In this document: positions 52,901 through 62,225 of the stretch, piece after piece
Position numbering within the stretch: position 1 is the first letter of the stretch
Layout: the number at the start of each line of letters is the position of its first letter
Assembly: GCF_008932115.1 (NCBI RefSeq)
Contig: NZ_CP044543.1
Span: 1,364,001 to 1,428,000, forward strand
DNA: 64,000 nucleotides
Origin: Bradyrhizobium betae
GTDB lineage: Bacteria; Pseudomonadota; Alphaproteobacteria; Rhizobiales; Xanthobacteraceae
Direction: 5' to 3'
Translations under genes and position numbers: made by a program
Notes under the pieces: generated by a model
Told to the model about the DNA's origin: nothing
Databases searched by the model: none
What the model saw: only the letters and a program-made list of their open reading frames with translations

Positions 52901-55900
52901 CGAAATCCTCGAGCTGAAAAACACCATCAACACCATGGTGGACCAGCTCAACGCCTTCGCCGGCGAAGTCACCCGCGTGGCGCGTGAGGTCGGCACCGAA
53001 GGCGAGCTCGGCGGCCAGGCACAGGTGCCCGGCGTCGCCGGCACCTGGAAGGACCTCACCGACACCGTCAACTTCATGGCGGCGAACCTGACCGAGCAGG
53101 TCCGCGGCATCGTCAAGGTGGTGACCGCGGTCGCCAACGGCGATCTCAAGCAGAACCTCACCGTGAAATCGAAGGGCGAGGTCGCGGCACTCGCCGACAC
53201 CATCAACAACATGACCGAGACCCTTGCGACCTTCGCCGACCAGGTGACCTCGGTGGCGCGCGAGGTCGGCGTCGAGGGACGGCTCGGCGGCCAGGCCGAC
53301 GTGCCGGGTGCGGCAGGCACCTGGAAGGACCTCACCGGCAACGTCAACCTGTTGGCGGCCAACCTCACCTCGCAGGTGCGCGCGATCGCGGAAGTGGCAA
53401 CCGCCGTGACCAAGGGCGATTTGACACGATCGATCCAGGTCGATGCCCGCGGCGAGGTCGCCGAGCTGAAAGACAACATCAACACGATGATCACGAACCT
53501 CCGTCTGACGACGGACGTGAACACCGAGCAGGACTGGTTGAAGACCAACCTCGCCAAGTTCACCAACATGCTTCAGGGCCAGCGCGACCTCGCCACCGTC
53601 GGCCGGCTGCTGCTCACCGAATTATCGCCGCTGGTGAACGCTCATACCGGCGTGATCTACCAGGTCGAGAACGAGGACAATCCGCAGCTCGTGCTGCTCG
53701 CCTCCTATGCCGGCGACGGCATCTACCCGTACCAGCGCGTGCTGCCATTCGGCGACGGCCTGATCGGCCAGTGCGCGCTCGACAGGCGGCCCCGCGTCAT
53801 CGCCGACATTCCGGCCGACGTGGTGCCGATCAATTCGGCGCTGTTCCGCGTCGCACCGAAGAACCTCGTCGTGCTGCCGGTGCTGTTCGAAGGCCAGGTC
53901 AAGGCCGTGATCGAGCTTGCCTCGCTCACCTCCTTCACGACCTCGCAGATGACCTTCCTGGAGCAGCTCACCGATTCCATCGGCATCGTGCTCAACTCGA
54001 TCGAGGCGACGATGCAGACCGAAGGTCTGCTCAAGCAGTCGCAGCAGCTCGCCGGTGAGCTCCAGACCCAGCAGCGCGAATTGCAGCAGACCAACGACCA
54101 GCTCGAGCAGAAAGCGCAACAGCTCGCCGAGCGTAACGTCGAGGTCGAGCGCAAGAACCAGGAAATCGAGCAGGCCCGCCGCGCGCTGGAGGAAAAGGCA
54201 ACCGAGCTCGCACTGACCTCGAAGTACAAGTCCGAATTCCTCGCCAATATGAGCCACGAGCTGCGCACGCCGCTGAACTCGATCCTGATCCTGGGTCAGC
54301 AGCTCACCGACAACCCGGACGGCAACCTCACGGGCAAGCAGGTCGAATTCGCCCGCACCATCCACGGCGCCGGCACCGACTTGCTCAACCTGATCAGCGA
54401 CATTCTCGATCTCTCCAAGATCGAGTCCGGTACGGTGACTGTCGATGCCGAGGAAATCCTGACGGCGAACCTGCTCGAGACCGTCGGGCGGCCGTTCCGG
54501 CACGAGGCGGAGAACCGCAATCTGTCGTTCAAGATCGACGTCGATCCGAACCTCGCGCGCAGCATCGTCACCGACTCCAAGCGCCTGCAGCAGGTCCTGA
54601 AGAACCTGCTCTCCAACGCCTTCAAGTTCACCGCCGAAGGCGAGGTGCGCCTGAAGGTCGCCGCCGCTGTCGGCGGCTGGGGCACGGATCATCCGGTGCT
54701 GAACTCGGCTCCGGCCGTGATCGCGTTCGAAGTGTCCGACACCGGCATCGGCATTCCCCTGGAGAAGCAGAAGCTGATCTTCGAGGCGTTCCAGCAGGCC
54801 GACGCCGGCACCAGCCGCAAATACGGCGGCACCGGCCTCGGCCTTGCCATCAGCCGCGAGCTCGCAGGCCTGCTCGGCGGTGAAATCCATCTGCGCAGCG
54901 CGCCCGGCAAGGGCTCGTCCTTCACGCTGTATCTGCCCCTGAAATATTCGGGCCCAACACTGGCGCCGCGTCCGCCTGCGCCGCAGCAGCACAATCAACC
55001 ACCGGCATTGCAGCCCGCCACGCCCGAGCAGCAACGCGTCATCGAGCAGATTGCCGACGACAGGCTCAACCTGGAACCCGGCGACAGCATCCTGCTCATC
55101 GTCGAGGACGATCCGCACTATGCGCGTATTCTGGTCGACCTCGCGCGCGACAAGGGATTCAAGGTTCTGGTCGCCGCGCAGGGCGCGGAGGCGCTGGAGC
55201 TTGCCAAGCAGTACCAGCCGCGGGCTGTCTCGCTCGACGTGTTCCTGCCGGACATGCTGGGCTGGACGGTGCTGAGCCAGCTCAAGCACAATCCGCTGAC
55301 CCGCCACATCCCCGTGCAGATCATCACGCTCGACGAGGACCGCCAGCACGCCCTGGCGCGCGGCGCCTTCTCCTTCGTCAACAAGCCGACCACGACCGAA
55401 GGGGTCTCCGCCGCGCTGACGCAGATCAAGGAATATGCGCGGCCGCGGCGCAAGCGGCTCTTGATCGTCGAGGACAACGAGGCCGAGCAGATGTCGATCC
55501 GCGAGTTGCTGCATCACGACGACATCGAGATCGTGACGAGCGATACCGGCGCCGGCGCGCTATCGACGCTGCGCGAGGAGCCCTGCGACTGCGTGGTGCT
55601 CGACCTGCGGCTGCCCGACATGAGCGGCTTTGATGTGCTCGACCAGATCCGCAACGATGAGACGCTATCGAACATTCCGGTTGTGGTCTTCACCGGCCGG
55701 GAACTCTCGGCGGAAGAGGATGCCGAGCTTCACACCATGGCGCGCAGCATCGTGGTGAAGGGCGTGGAGTCGCCGGAGCGTCTGCTCGACGAGACCGCGC
55801 TGTTCCTGCATCGCGTGATCACGGAACTGCCGGTCGAGAAACAGCGCATGCTGGAGAAGCTGAACAGTTCCGACGAGGACCTGATCGGCAAGACCGCCCT

Positions 55901-56255
55901 GCTCGTCGACGACGACGCCCGGAACATATTCGCGCTGTCGAGCGTGCTGGAACGCCGCGGCATGAAGGTGCTGACGGCGACGACGGGCCGTGAGGCGGTG
56001 ACGCTGGTCGAATCCAACCCGGAGATCGCCATCGTGCTGATGGACATCATGATGCCGCAGATGGATGGCTACCAGACCATCGGCGTCATTCGCGAAAACC
56101 CGGCCTTCGCCCGCCTGCCGATCATCGCACTGACCGCCAAGGCGATGAAGGGCGACCGCGAGAAATGCCTGGAGGCCGGCGCGTCCGACTACCTCGCCAA
56201 ACCCGTCAACACCGACCAATTGCTGCTTGCGATCCGCATGTGGCTGCACCGTTGA
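49962..56255 (+). CDS. Poly-HAMP hybrid histidine kinase with three receiver domains
   Basis: A 2097-residue cytoplasmic hybrid kinase with no membrane span. Residues about 40-170 hold diverged HAMP units; about 173-1185 contain eleven tandem 92-residue units with the core [20 protein letters not shown] and [18 protein letters not shown] domain lies at about 1205-1350, a coiled coil at 1355-1420, HisKA with phospho-acceptor H1432 in [10 protein letters not shown], and HATPase ([17 protein letters not shown]) to about 1660. Three receivers follow with phospho-Asp D1759, D1881 and D2028. The array resembles fungal group III (Nik1/Os-1) osmosensing kinases. It is followed 14 bases later by the REC-PAS-HWE kinase gene. 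Confidence 0.93.
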   Translation: MSDLDPGTASRSGRRVPKPKNNGMSEPDSRPELLLALQAMRSGDFSVRMSGDYLGIDGKIADTLNEIIAANQRMAQQLELVGQVVGREGKTRQRVKFGLASGSWADMEGSVNTLIDDLLWPTREVTRAVAAVAQGDLLQTVKLDVDGRPLRGEFLQSATIVNTMIKQLGVFTSEVTRVAREVGTEGKLGGQAQVPEVTGVWKDLTESVNSMANNLTNQVRNIAEVTIAVANGDLSKKITVDVRGEILQLKEAINTMVDQLRSFASEVTRVAREVGTDGKLGGQAIVPGVAGTWKDLTDSVNAMCGNLTAQVRNIANVTTAVARGDLSRKITVDVRGEILELKDTINTMVDQLNSFASEVTRVAREVGTEGKLGGQAQVPGVAGTWKDLTDNVNFMASNLTAQVRNIADVATAIAGGDLSKKITVNVSGEILQLKETLNTCVDQLNAFAGEVTRVAREVGTEGRLGGQANVLGVAGTWKDLTESVNSMASNLTAQVRNIAEVTTAVAGGDLSKKITVDTRGEILELKDTINTMVDQLNAFAGEVTRVAREVGTEGKLGGQAVVRGVGGTWKDLTDSVNSMASNLTGQVRNIAEVATAVAKGDLSKKITVNVSGEILQLKETLNTMVDQLNAFAGEVTRVAREVGTDGKLGGQADVPGVAGTWKDLTDSVNSMAGNLTAQVRNIAEVATAIAGGDLSRKITVDVRGEILQLKDTLNTMVDQLNRFAGEVTRVAREVGTEGRLGGQANVPGVAGTWKDLTDSVNSMAGNLTAQVRNIAEVTTAVARGDLSRKITVDVKGEILELKNTINTMVDQLNAFAGEVTRVAREVGTEGKLGGQAEVSGVAGTWKDLTDNVNFMASNLTAQVRNIAEVATAIAGGDLSKKITVDVRGEILLLKDTLNTMVEQLRSFAAEVTRVAREVGTEGRLGGQAVVPGVGGTWKDLTDNVNLLAANLTTQVRNIAEVTTAVARGDLSRKITVDVKGEILELKNTINTMVDQLNAFAGEVTRVAREVGTEGELGGQAQVPGVAGTWKDLTDTVNFMAANLTEQVRGIVKVVTAVANGDLKQNLTVKSKGEVAALADTINNMTETLATFADQVTSVAREVGVEGRLGGQADVPGAAGTWKDLTGNVNLLAANLTSQVRAIAEVATAVTKGDLTRSIQVDARGEVAELKDNINTMITNLRLTTDVNTEQDWLKTNLAKFTNMLQGQRDLATVGRLLLTELSPLVNAHTGVIYQVENEDNPQLVLLASYAGDGIYPYQRVLPFGDGLIGQCALDRRPRVIADIPADVVPINSALFRVAPKNLVVLPVLFEGQVKAVIELASLTSFTTSQMTFLEQLTDSIGIVLNSIEATMQTEGLLKQSQQLAGELQTQQRELQQTNDQLEQKAQQLAERNVEVERKNQEIEQARRALEEKATELALTSKYKSEFLANMSHELRTPLNSILILGQQLTDNPDGNLTGKQVEFARTIHGAGTDLLNLISDILDLSKIESGTVTVDAEEILTANLLETVGRPFRHEAENRNLSFKIDVDPNLARSIVTDSKRLQQVLKNLLSNAFKFTAEGEVRLKVAAAVGGWGTDHPVLNSAPAVIAFEVSDTGIGIPLEKQKLIFEAFQQADAGTSRKYGGTGLGLAISRELAGLLGGEIHLRSAPGKGSSFTLYLPLKYSGPTLAPRPPAPQQHNQPPALQPATPEQQRVIEQIADDRLNLEPGDSILLIVEDDPHYARILVDLARDKGFKVLVAAQGAEALELAKQYQPRAVSLDVFLPDMLGWTVLSQLKHNPLTRHIPVQIITLDEDRQHALARGAFSFVNKPTTTEGVSAALTQIKEYARPRRKRLLIVEDNEAEQMSIRELLHHDDIEIVTSDTGAGALSTLREEPCDCVVLDLRLPDMSGFDVLDQIRNDETLSNIPVVVFTGRELSAEEDAELHTMARSIVVKGVESPERLLDETALFLHRVITELPVEKQRMLEKLNSSDEDLIGKTALLVDDDARNIFALSSVLERRGMKVLTATTGREAVTLVESNPEIAIVLMDIMMPQMDGYQTIGVIRENPAFARLPIIALTAKAMKGDREKCLEAGASDYLAKPVNTDQLLLAIRMWLHR
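50480..53516 (+). repeat. Eleven tandem 276-base coding repeats (HAMP array)
   Basis: The core TGGAAGGACCTCACCGA recurs every 276 bases (for example at about 50562, 50838, 51114) with high identity, giving eleven WKDLT units. Nucleotide similarity is high enough for unequal recombination, so unit number may vary between strains or be collapsed in assemblies. Confidence 0.9.
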
Positions 56256-56269
56256 GTTTGGACCTGCGA

Positions 56270-57760
56270 ATGGACCACGAAAAGGTCAACATCCTCCTCG
56301 TCGACGACCAGCCGGCCAAGCTGCTCGCCTATGAGGTGATCCTGAAGGAGCTCGGCGAGAACCTCGTGACCGCCTCGTCGGGCCGCGAGGCGCTGGAGGT
56401 GCTGCTCAAGACCGAGATCGCGGTGATTCTGGTCGACGTCTGCATGCCCGAGCTCGACGGCTTCGAGCTCGCCGCGATGATTCGCGAGCATCCGCGCTTC
56501 CAGAAGACCGCGATGATCTTCATCTCGGCGATCCAGGTCAGCGACATCGACCGGTTGCGCGGCTACGAAATGGGCGCGGTCGACTACGTTCCGGTCCCGG
56601 TCGTGCCGGAGGTGCTGCGCGCCAAGGTCAAGGTGTTCGCCGAGCTTTATCGCAAGACCCGCGAGCTTGAACGGTTGAACCAGGATCTCGAGGACCGCGT
56701 GCGCGCCCGCACGGCGGAGCTGGAGAACTCCACCGCAAGGCTGCGCGAAAGCGAAGAGCGGCGCAGCATGGCGATTGCCGCCGGCAAGATGGGGTCCTGG
56801 GACTGGGACTGGGTCAACGGCGACTGGATGTGGGACGACGGCCAGTATCGCATTTTTGGCGTGACGCCCGAGAGCTTCAACGTCACCTCGGCGAACATCC
56901 AGGCGTTGCTGCACCCTGATGATGCCGACCAGTTCAGTCAGGCTATTGCCGCGTTCAATACGGGGACGCACGCCTATGAAGGAGAGTTTCGCGTCAGCCG
57001 TCCCGACGGCGAGGTGCGCTGGTGCGTCGGCACCGCGGCTGCCACGCTGGACCCGAGCGGCCGCGTCGTGCGGGTGAGCGGCGTAACCGTGGACATCACC
57101 GAACGAAAGCGCGCGGAAGAGAGACAGAATCTGCTGGCCCGCGAGGTCGACCATCGCGCCAAGAATGCGCTGGCGCTGGCGCAATCGATCGTGCGCCTCA
57201 CCCGTGCCGACGAGGTCAAGGCTTATGTCAACGCCGTCGAGGGACGCATCAATGCGCTGGCGCGCGTCCACACGATCCTGTCACTGTCGAGCTGGCAAGG
57301 CGCCGAGCTCTCCAAGCTGATCGATGAGGAACTTGCACCCTATTCGCTCGGCGGCCAGATCAAGCTGGCGGGTCCCGAGGTTCAGTTGCTGCCGGCGACC
57401 GCGCAGACGCTGGCGCTGGCGCTGCATGAGCTCTTCACCAACTCGGCGAAGTATGGCGCGCTGTCGACGCGGTCGGGACGGCTCGCGATCGGCTGGCAGG
57501 TCGAGGACGACCATCTCACGCTGACTTGGGACGAGACCGGCGGTCCGCTGGTGGGCACACCGAAGTCCCGCGGCTTCGGTACGCGGAGCCTTCTTGCCAG
57601 TGTCGAGTCCCAGCTCGGCGGACAGGCGGAATTCAACTGGCGGCCCGAAGGCCTGTTGTGCCGTCTCGAGGTGCCGCTGACGCGGAAGGGCGTTTCGCCG
57701 ACCACCCCGGGAAAGTTCGACGCGGCTCCCTCCGAAGCTCTTCAGCGGGCTTCAGGTTAG
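56270..57760 (+). CDS. Response regulator-PAS-HWE family histidine kinase
   Basis: A 496-residue signalling protein. Residues 1-125 form a receiver with phospho-Asp D56 in [13 protein letters not shown]; a coiled coil (about 130-165) leads to a PAS domain with PAC segment (175-285, [16 protein letters not shown]); the HWE/HisKA_2 kinase follows with H295 in [29 protein letters not shown] and [11 protein letters not shown]. It lacks a membrane segment. Placed directly after the poly-HAMP kinase, it should receive phosphate from it and pass a signal onward; HWE kinases often act on PhyR of the general stress response. Confidence 0.92.
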   Translation: MDHEKVNILLVDDQPAKLLAYEVILKELGENLVTASSGREALEVLLKTEIAVILVDVCMPELDGFELAAMIREHPRFQKTAMIFISAIQVSDIDRLRGYEMGAVDYVPVPVVPEVLRAKVKVFAELYRKTRELERLNQDLEDRVRARTAELENSTARLRESEERRSMAIAAGKMGSWDWDWVNGDWMWDDGQYRIFGVTPESFNVTSANIQALLHPDDADQFSQAIAAFNTGTHAYEGEFRVSRPDGEVRWCVGTAAATLDPSGRVVRVSGVTVDITERKRAEERQNLLAREVDHRAKNALALAQSIVRLTRADEVKAYVNAVEGRINALARVHTILSLSSWQGAELSKLIDEELAPYSLGGQIKLAGPEVQLLPATAQTLALALHELFTNSAKYGALSTRSGRLAIGWQVEDDHLTLTWDETGGPLVGTPKSRGFGTRSLLASVESQLGGQAEFNWRPEGLLCRLEVPLTRKGVSPTTPGKFDAAPSEALQRASG

Positions 57761-57978
57761 CGCGACGCGACGACCCTCATACGCGTCATCGGCCGAGACT
57801 CGTCGGCGAGACGTCCTTCCAGCCATGCTTCCGTTTGCGAGAGATCGCGCAGCGCCCGCGCGTAGCGTCGGGCTGCGCTCCGCTCGGCGCCGCGCGGCAG
57901 CTTGCGTGCCTTGCGCAGCATGTCCGCGGCCGCGTTGCGATAGGCCAGCGAGCGATAGAGAAAGACGACCTTACCCAT
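57757..57978 (-). CDS. Small basic hypothetical protein
   Basis: A 73-residue helical, Arg-rich protein: [29 protein letters not shown], then [20 protein letters not shown]. It resembles other Bradyrhizobium small proteins. Its stop overlaps the stop of the converging HWE kinase gene by three bases. Function unknown. Confidence 0.65.
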   Translation of the reverse strand: MGKVVFLYRSLAYRNAAADMLRKARKLPRGAERSAARRYARALRDLSQTEAWLEGRLADESRPMTRMRVVASR

Positions 57979-58107
57979 ATCGGAGTTCCCGTGTTGATGC
58001 GGTTCATCCTCGCAAGACCGGCATGAACGTCGGATGAAGCGGCGAATGACAAATCTTTCATGAGAATGGAACCCGCGATCAACACGCAACGCGCGCTCCC
58101 AAAGCCT

Positions 58108-58383
58108 TCAGCGGCGCGCGATCGCACGCAGGGGATTGCTGGCTGTCTTGACGGGACGAAGGCGCACCCGGTCGCGGACGTCAGGCAGGACATCGCCGCC
58201 GCCGGCAGCCTTCCATTCGCCGATCAGCAGGTTGATTTTCCGGCGCAGATCCATCTGCGCCAGGGCCTTTTCCGTGCAGTCGCGATCGCGCTCGACGAGC
58301 TCGCGCACAGACGCCTCGACATCGGCCATCGCCAGCCTCAAGGCACTGATTTTACGCCGCATTTCATTAATTCTGTTGTCCAT
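58108..58383 (-). CDS. Small helical hypothetical protein
   Basis: A 91-residue protein with a long amphipathic helix (INEMRRKISALRLAMADVEASVRELVERDRD) and a basic end. A TTGACT-N17-TCTAAC candidate promoter lies directly upstream (58417-58389 region on the minus strand). It is divergent to the DUF3072 gene. No family is recognised; coiled-coil assembly is likely. Confidence 0.65.
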   Translation of the reverse strand: MDNRINEMRRKISALRLAMADVEASVRELVERDRDCTEKALAQMDLRRKINLLIGEWKAAGGGDVLPDVRDRVRLRPVKTASNPLRAIARR

Positions 58384-58444
58384 GGCTTGTTAGAACAAAA
58401 TAAGAACATATAGTCAAGCCACGATTCCAGAACGGAGAGGTCAG

Positions 58445-58639
58445 ATGCAGGTTCAGGGTAAATATGACGCCAGGGCTTTCCTCGCGGGGCAGATGACGCG
58501 GGCACAGGGCCTGAGGTTGAAGCGGCTGAGCGAGGAGGCCTATCAGCCCGCGCAATACAATCGGGATCTGTCCTCCGCCGAGGCCGCACACCGCATCCAG
58601 GTGCTCGAGGCGGAGATCGAGCTGGCGAACTCGTTCTGA
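58445..58639 (+). CDS. DUF3072-like small protein
   Basis: A 64-residue protein matching the DUF3072 layout: MTRAQGLRLKRLSEEAYQP followed by YNRDLSSAEAAHRIQVLE. DUF3072 proteins are short two-helix proteins of unknown role, frequent in stress-responsive loci. GGAGAGG lies five bases before the ATG. It is followed by the DUF6496 gene, which has its own EcfG-type promoter. Confidence 0.75.
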   Translation: MQVQGKYDARAFLAGQMTRAQGLRLKRLSEEAYQPAQYNRDLSSAEAAHRIQVLEAEIELANSF

Positions 58640-58649
58640 GGCGCGCGCC

Positions 58650-58674
58650 TGGAACGTTGCGTCAGCGCTACGGT
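58650..58674 (+). promoter_or_regulatory. EcfG-type general stress promoter
   Basis: GGAAC-N16-GGTT ends 28 bases before the DUF6496 gene start. Same layout and -10 variant as the sites at 40832, 47568 and 49800. Confidence 0.68.
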
Positions 58675-58702
58675 TCTTTCCCTTGGCCAAGGGAGAGAGT
58701 CG

Positions 58703-58987
58703 ATGGCACGCAAGGCAACGAAGCGCCGTTATTCCCGCAGCGCCGGCGATGATGTCGAGCGGGAGATGCGTCGTTACAAGAAGGGCGTCGCGAAAAGCGG
58801 CCCTGGCGGCCGTGGTGGACGCGTGAAGAGCCGCAAGCAGGCGATCGCAATCGGCCTGTCGGAAGCGCGCGCGAAGGGCAAGAAAGTCCCGAAGAAGGCG
58901 TCGAAGCGAAAGACGACCAAGAAAACAGCTGGGAAGACAACCAAGAAGACGACGAAGAGCTCGAAGCGCAAATCCAGCAAACGGTGA
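58703..58987 (+). CDS. DUF6496-type protein with histone H1-like lysine-rich tail
   Basis: A 94-residue very basic protein. The first 60 residues (RRYSRSAGDDVEREMRRYKKG, KSRKQAIAIGLSEARAKGKKVPKK) match DUF6496. The last 35 residues are Lys/Thr/Ser repeats (KRKTTKKTAGKTTKKTTKS) like eukaryotic histone H1 and bacterial HU/AlgP tails. It is likely to bind and compact DNA, and an EcfG-type promoter suggests production under stress. The repeat tail may vary in length. Confidence 0.8.
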   Translation: MARKATKRRYSRSAGDDVEREMRRYKKGVAKSGPGGRGGRVKSRKQAIAIGLSEARAKGKKVPKKASKRKTTKKTAGKTTKKTTKSSKRKSSKR

Positions 58988-58994
58988 CGCAGCG

Positions 58995-59357
58995 TCAGAT
59001 CATGCTGCCCGGCATGAAACAGCGGATGGATATCCCGAACGCGGTTTTGACCGGCCACACCATGGTGCGGCCGGCACGGTTCGGCTCGGTGATGACAGCC
59101 TCGTCAGGCACGTCGACCCACTGCCCGTCGAGCCGCACGCGGTAGTGTCCGTCATGCGATTCCCAATCGGGATCGGATACCGCAAATCCGTCTGCATCCG
59201 AGCAGCACGGGCCGAGATGGCTGCGAAGGCTGTCGAACCAGGGTTTGAGAGCTGAATTGGCGTAGCGGCCATCGTCGCGCCCGAGCGCACTTCCGGTCGT
59301 CATCACGATCGGCGCTGCCAGCAGCGCACACCTCAGCGAGAGCTTCAATCGATCCAT
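58995..59357 (-). CDS. Secreted hypothetical protein
   Basis: A 120-residue protein with a signal peptide (IVMTTGSALGRDD) and a compact mature domain containing GPCCSDADGFAV and HYRVRLDGQWVDVPDEAVI, and later IRCFMPGSMI. The CC pair plus the later Cys may make disulfides. The pattern is familiar from many rhizobial secreted proteins, without a named function. It converges on the DUF6496 gene with an eight-base gap. Confidence 0.7.
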   Translation of the reverse strand: MDRLKLSLRCALLAAPIVMTTGSALGRDDGRYANSALKPWFDSLRSHLGPCCSDADGFAVSDPDWESHDGHYRVRLDGQWVDVPDEAVITEPNRAGRTMVWPVKTAFGISIRCFMPGSMI

Positions 59358-59575
59358 GTCGGCACCGATCAAATGCAAACGTCAGGCTCCACAGGACGGC
59401 CCGACGTTCGGAGTTCCACTCCTGCAATTCGCCTTGGCGTCGTCATTGGCGCCAAAGCCCAACACGCATCCGAACTGTGACGATCGAACGAGGCTTTTTC
59501 GGACGAACCGGTCATGATTGCTGCCGTTAACGCGAATGTTATCGGCAGCCTGTGGGTATCTCGGATGCGCACGCG

Positions 59576-59602
59576 AAAAGGCGGCCCGAGGGCCGCCTTC
59601 TT
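59576..59602 (-). terminator. Intrinsic terminator after degP
   Basis: On the minus strand AAGGCGGCC and GGCCGCCTT pair around CTCG and are followed by TTTT, 25 bases after the degP stop. Confidence 0.75.
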
Positions 59603-59626
59603 GGATTTACGCTGGACGAGCTCGGC

Positions 59627-61162
59627 TTACGCGAGCGGCACCGCGACGAACCGGGTCGCCTCCGCACTCTTCACCTGCAACAGCACGCTGTTCTTGCCGG
59701 ACGATTTGGCCTGCGCCAGCTCGGCGCGGACCTCGCCGACATTGGCGACGGGCTTGCCGCCGACATTGAGGATGACGTCGCCGGTCTGGATGCCGCGTTG
59801 CGCGGCCGGCCCCTGCGGGTCGACCTCGGTGACGACGACGCCCTTCTGGCCCGCGCCCTGGACGTCGCCGGCCGGAGCCAGGCTGAGCCCGAGGCGCGGC
59901 GAGCCGACGTTCGGCTGCGCCTTGCCCTCATCGGACTTTGCCTGCTGCTCGTTCGGCAACTCGCCAAGCGCCAACGTCACGGTCTTGCTGTCCCCCTTGT
60001 GGAAGACATCGAGCTTCACCGAGCTCCCCGGCGCCAGCGTGGCGATGGTTCGGGCGAGATCACGGGAGTCCTTGACCGCAGTACCGTTGACGGCGGTGAT
60101 GACGTCACCCGCCTCGATGCCGGCCTTGGCCGCCGGGCTGCCGTCCTGCGGGTTGTCGACGATCGCGCCGCGCGCGTCCTTGAGGCCGAGGCTGTCGGCG
60201 ATCTCGGCGGTCACCGGCTGCACCTGCACGCCGAGCCAGCCGCGCGTCACCGCGCCCTTGTCCTTCAACTGTGCGACGACGAGCTTCGCCGTCGAGGCCG
60301 GAATGTCGAAGCCGATCCCGACCGAACCGCCCGAGGGCGAGAAGATCGCGGTGTTCACGCCGATCACGTTGCCGCTCATGTCGAAGGCCGGACCGCCGGA
60401 ATTGCCCTTGTTGATCGGCGCGTCGATCTGGATGAAATCGTCATAGGGGCCGTTGCCGATATCGCGGCCGCTGGCCGAGACGATGCCGGCGGTCACGGTG
60501 CCGCCGAGACCGAAGGGGTTGCCGACCGCGACCACCCAGTCGCCGATCCGCGGCTTCTGGTCGGAGAATTTGACGAACGGAAAGTCCTTCTTGCCATCGA
60601 CCTTGATCAGCGCAAGATCGGTCTTGGGATCGGTGCCGACCACCTTCGCGGTGTAGACCGTGCCGTCGTCCATCGTCACCTGCACCGACGTAGCGTGATC
60701 GACGACGTGGTTGTTGGTCACGGCATAGCCGTCGGCGGAGATGAAGAAACCGGAGCCTTCACCGGTGATCGTCTGGTGGCGCTGACGCGGCATGCCATTC
60801 ATGCCGCCCGGGCCACGGAAGCCGAACTGCCGGGAGAACTGGTCGAGCGGCGAATCCTCGTCGGGTTCCATCCGATTCTGTTGCAGCATCGCACTCTTGT
60901 CGTTGTCCTGGTCGATCTTGACCCGCACGGAGATGACGGCGGGTTTGACCTTGCCGACGAGATCGCCGAAGCCCGGCGGCGTCGCGGCAGCCTCGGCGGC
61001 CTGGGCCGGCGCGATGAAGGAGGCCATCCCGAGCGGCGAAGAGCCGGGAGAACTGGCGAGCACGGCCACGCCAAGCGCGGCCACGGTGCCGAGCAGCGCA
61101 AGCCGGCGCGGCTTCAGGATCGTGCGGGACGAGGTGGTGTCGGAATTGACGCGGTCTTTCAT
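59627..61162 (-). CDS. degP: Do-family periplasmic serine protease/chaperone
   Basis: A 511-residue HtrA/DegP protein. A signal or anchor segment is at residues 20-56; the trypsin-like catalytic triad is H152 (NNHVVD), D182 (TDLALIKV) and S255 (NKGNSGGPAFD). Two PDZ domains follow (about 285-370 and 405-505). It degrades or refolds misfolded envelope proteins. ATG 61162 is assumed; an in-frame ATG at 61210, with AGGTG just upstream, would add 16 residues encoded by an inverted repeat. A strong terminator follows. Confidence 0.92.
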   Translation of the reverse strand: MKDRVNSDTTSSRTILKPRRLALLGTVAALGVAVLASSPGSSPLGMASFIAPAQAAEAAATPPGFGDLVGKVKPAVISVRVKIDQDNDKSAMLQQNRMEPDEDSPLDQFSRQFGFRGPGGMNGMPRQRHQTITGEGSGFFISADGYAVTNNHVVDHATSVQVTMDDGTVYTAKVVGTDPKTDLALIKVDGKKDFPFVKFSDQKPRIGDWVVAVGNPFGLGGTVTAGIVSASGRDIGNGPYDDFIQIDAPINKGNSGGPAFDMSGNVIGVNTAIFSPSGGSVGIGFDIPASTAKLVVAQLKDKGAVTRGWLGVQVQPVTAEIADSLGLKDARGAIVDNPQDGSPAAKAGIEAGDVITAVNGTAVKDSRDLARTIATLAPGSSVKLDVFHKGDSKTVTLALGELPNEQQAKSDEGKAQPNVGSPRLGLSLAPAGDVQGAGQKGVVVTEVDPQGPAAQRGIQTGDVILNVGGKPVANVGEVRAELAQAKSSGKNSVLLQVKSAEATRFVAVPLA

Positions 61163-61168
61163 GTCGAA

Positions 61169-61210
61169 ATGTCCATGCTGGGTAAGTCGCCTTGGACCCA
61201 ACATGGACAT
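61169..61210 (-). promoter_or_regulatory. Long inverted repeat abutting the degP start
   Basis: ATGTCCATGCTGGGT (61169-61183) and ACCCAACATGGACAT (61196-61210) are 15-base arms with one mismatch and a 12-base spacer. In degP mRNA the hairpin ends six bases before the ATG, so it would cover the ribosome-binding region. Confidence 0.6.
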
Positions 61211-61297
61211 CGTCACCTTACGGGGTCCCGTCCACCCGGTTAAATCTTGGCAAAGTTGCTGCGACCACCGGCACGGCCAGAAGTCGCAGTTGCACAT

Positions 61298-61311
61298 TTG
61301 ATGCAGCTCAA
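61298..61311. promoter_or_regulatory. FNR/FixK-type binding site
   Basis: TTGATGCAGCTCAA fits TTGA-N6-TCAA and ends 58 bases before the universal stress protein start, the same geometry as at the nitroreductase gene. Activation by FixK/FNR is a known theme for such proteins in rhizobia. Confidence 0.65.
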
Positions 61312-61369
61312 CACAGGCCCCGCGCGAAGTGAAAGACTGTGATCGGATGAAGTCCATCGGAGCCGCGCC

Positions 61370-62206
61370 ATGTACAAAGACATTCTCGTTCACGTCCCGA
61401 CCGAACGCCCCATGCGCCCCGTGATCGACGGATCGATTTCGCTGGCTGCGCAGCTCAATGCCCACGTTGACGCCGTCGCCGTCGGCTATGTCGCAACCAG
61501 CGCGGCTTATGTGATGGAAGGCGGCGCCGCAGTGGCGGCGGTGTTCGAGATGGAACGTGAGCGCGCGGTGGAGCGGGCCGAAGCGGCGCTGACGGTGTTC
61601 AAGAGCGAAGCCGCGAACGCCGGCCTTTCCTTTGCATGCCATCCGCTCGGCGCGATCCCGGCGGATGCAGCCGCCTTGCTCGGCGAGATGGCGCGGCTGC
61701 ACGATCTCAGCATCGTGCTGCAGCCCGAGCCGGCGCAAGGCTCATTCGATAACGACGTGCCCAGCGAAATCCTGTTCCAGGCGGGCGGCCCGGTGCTGTT
61801 CCTGCCGTACAATTTCCGTGGGGCATTCAAGCCGAAACGGATCGGCATCTGCTGGGACGGCAGCCGCCTCGCCGCCCGCGCGATGCGCGATGCCGCACCG
61901 TTCCTGGCTCGCGCCGAGGAGATCGTGATCATCACCATCAACGAGGCCGACGCGGTTCCCGACGACGTCTCGGCGCGTAATCTGGCAGAGCATCTCGGCC
62001 GACGCGGCTTGTCGACCCGCACGGCCAGCTTGTCGGCCGCGCGCGCTGACATTCAGCCGACCATCCTGTCACTGGCGGCCGACGAGAACCTCGATCTCCT
62101 CGTGATGGGCGGCTATGGCCATTCGCGATTGCAGGAACGCCTGCTCGGCGGCGTCACCCGCGCCATGCTCGAGGCCATGACGGTCCCCACGCTGATGTCG
62201 CATTAG
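61370..62206 (+). CDS. Universal stress protein (tandem Usp domains)
   Basis: A 278-residue protein made of two Usp-like halves. The first (YKDILVHVPTERPMRP...) is diverged; the second carries the ATP-site pattern MGGYGHSRLQERLLGGVTRAML typical of nucleotide-binding Usp proteins. It is cytoplasmic. Universal stress proteins support survival under low oxygen and starvation; the FixK-type site upstream fits this. It is a single-gene unit. Confidence 0.9.
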   Translation: MYKDILVHVPTERPMRPVIDGSISLAAQLNAHVDAVAVGYVATSAAYVMEGGAAVAAVFEMERERAVERAEAALTVFKSEAANAGLSFACHPLGAIPADAAALLGEMARLHDLSIVLQPEPAQGSFDNDVPSEILFQAGGPVLFLPYNFRGAFKPKRIGICWDGSRLAARAMRDAAPFLARAEEIVIITINEADAVPDDVSARNLAEHLGRRGLSTRTASLSAARADIQPTILSLAADENLDLLVMGGYGHSRLQERLLGGVTRAMLEAMTVPTLMSH

Positions 62207-62225
62207 CGAGGTCGCTACAAGGGCT

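Noticed and set aside
50480..53516. Regular spaced repeats that could suggest a CRISPR or satellite
   Set aside because: The period is 276 bases, fully coding and in frame; it is the HAMP array of one protein.
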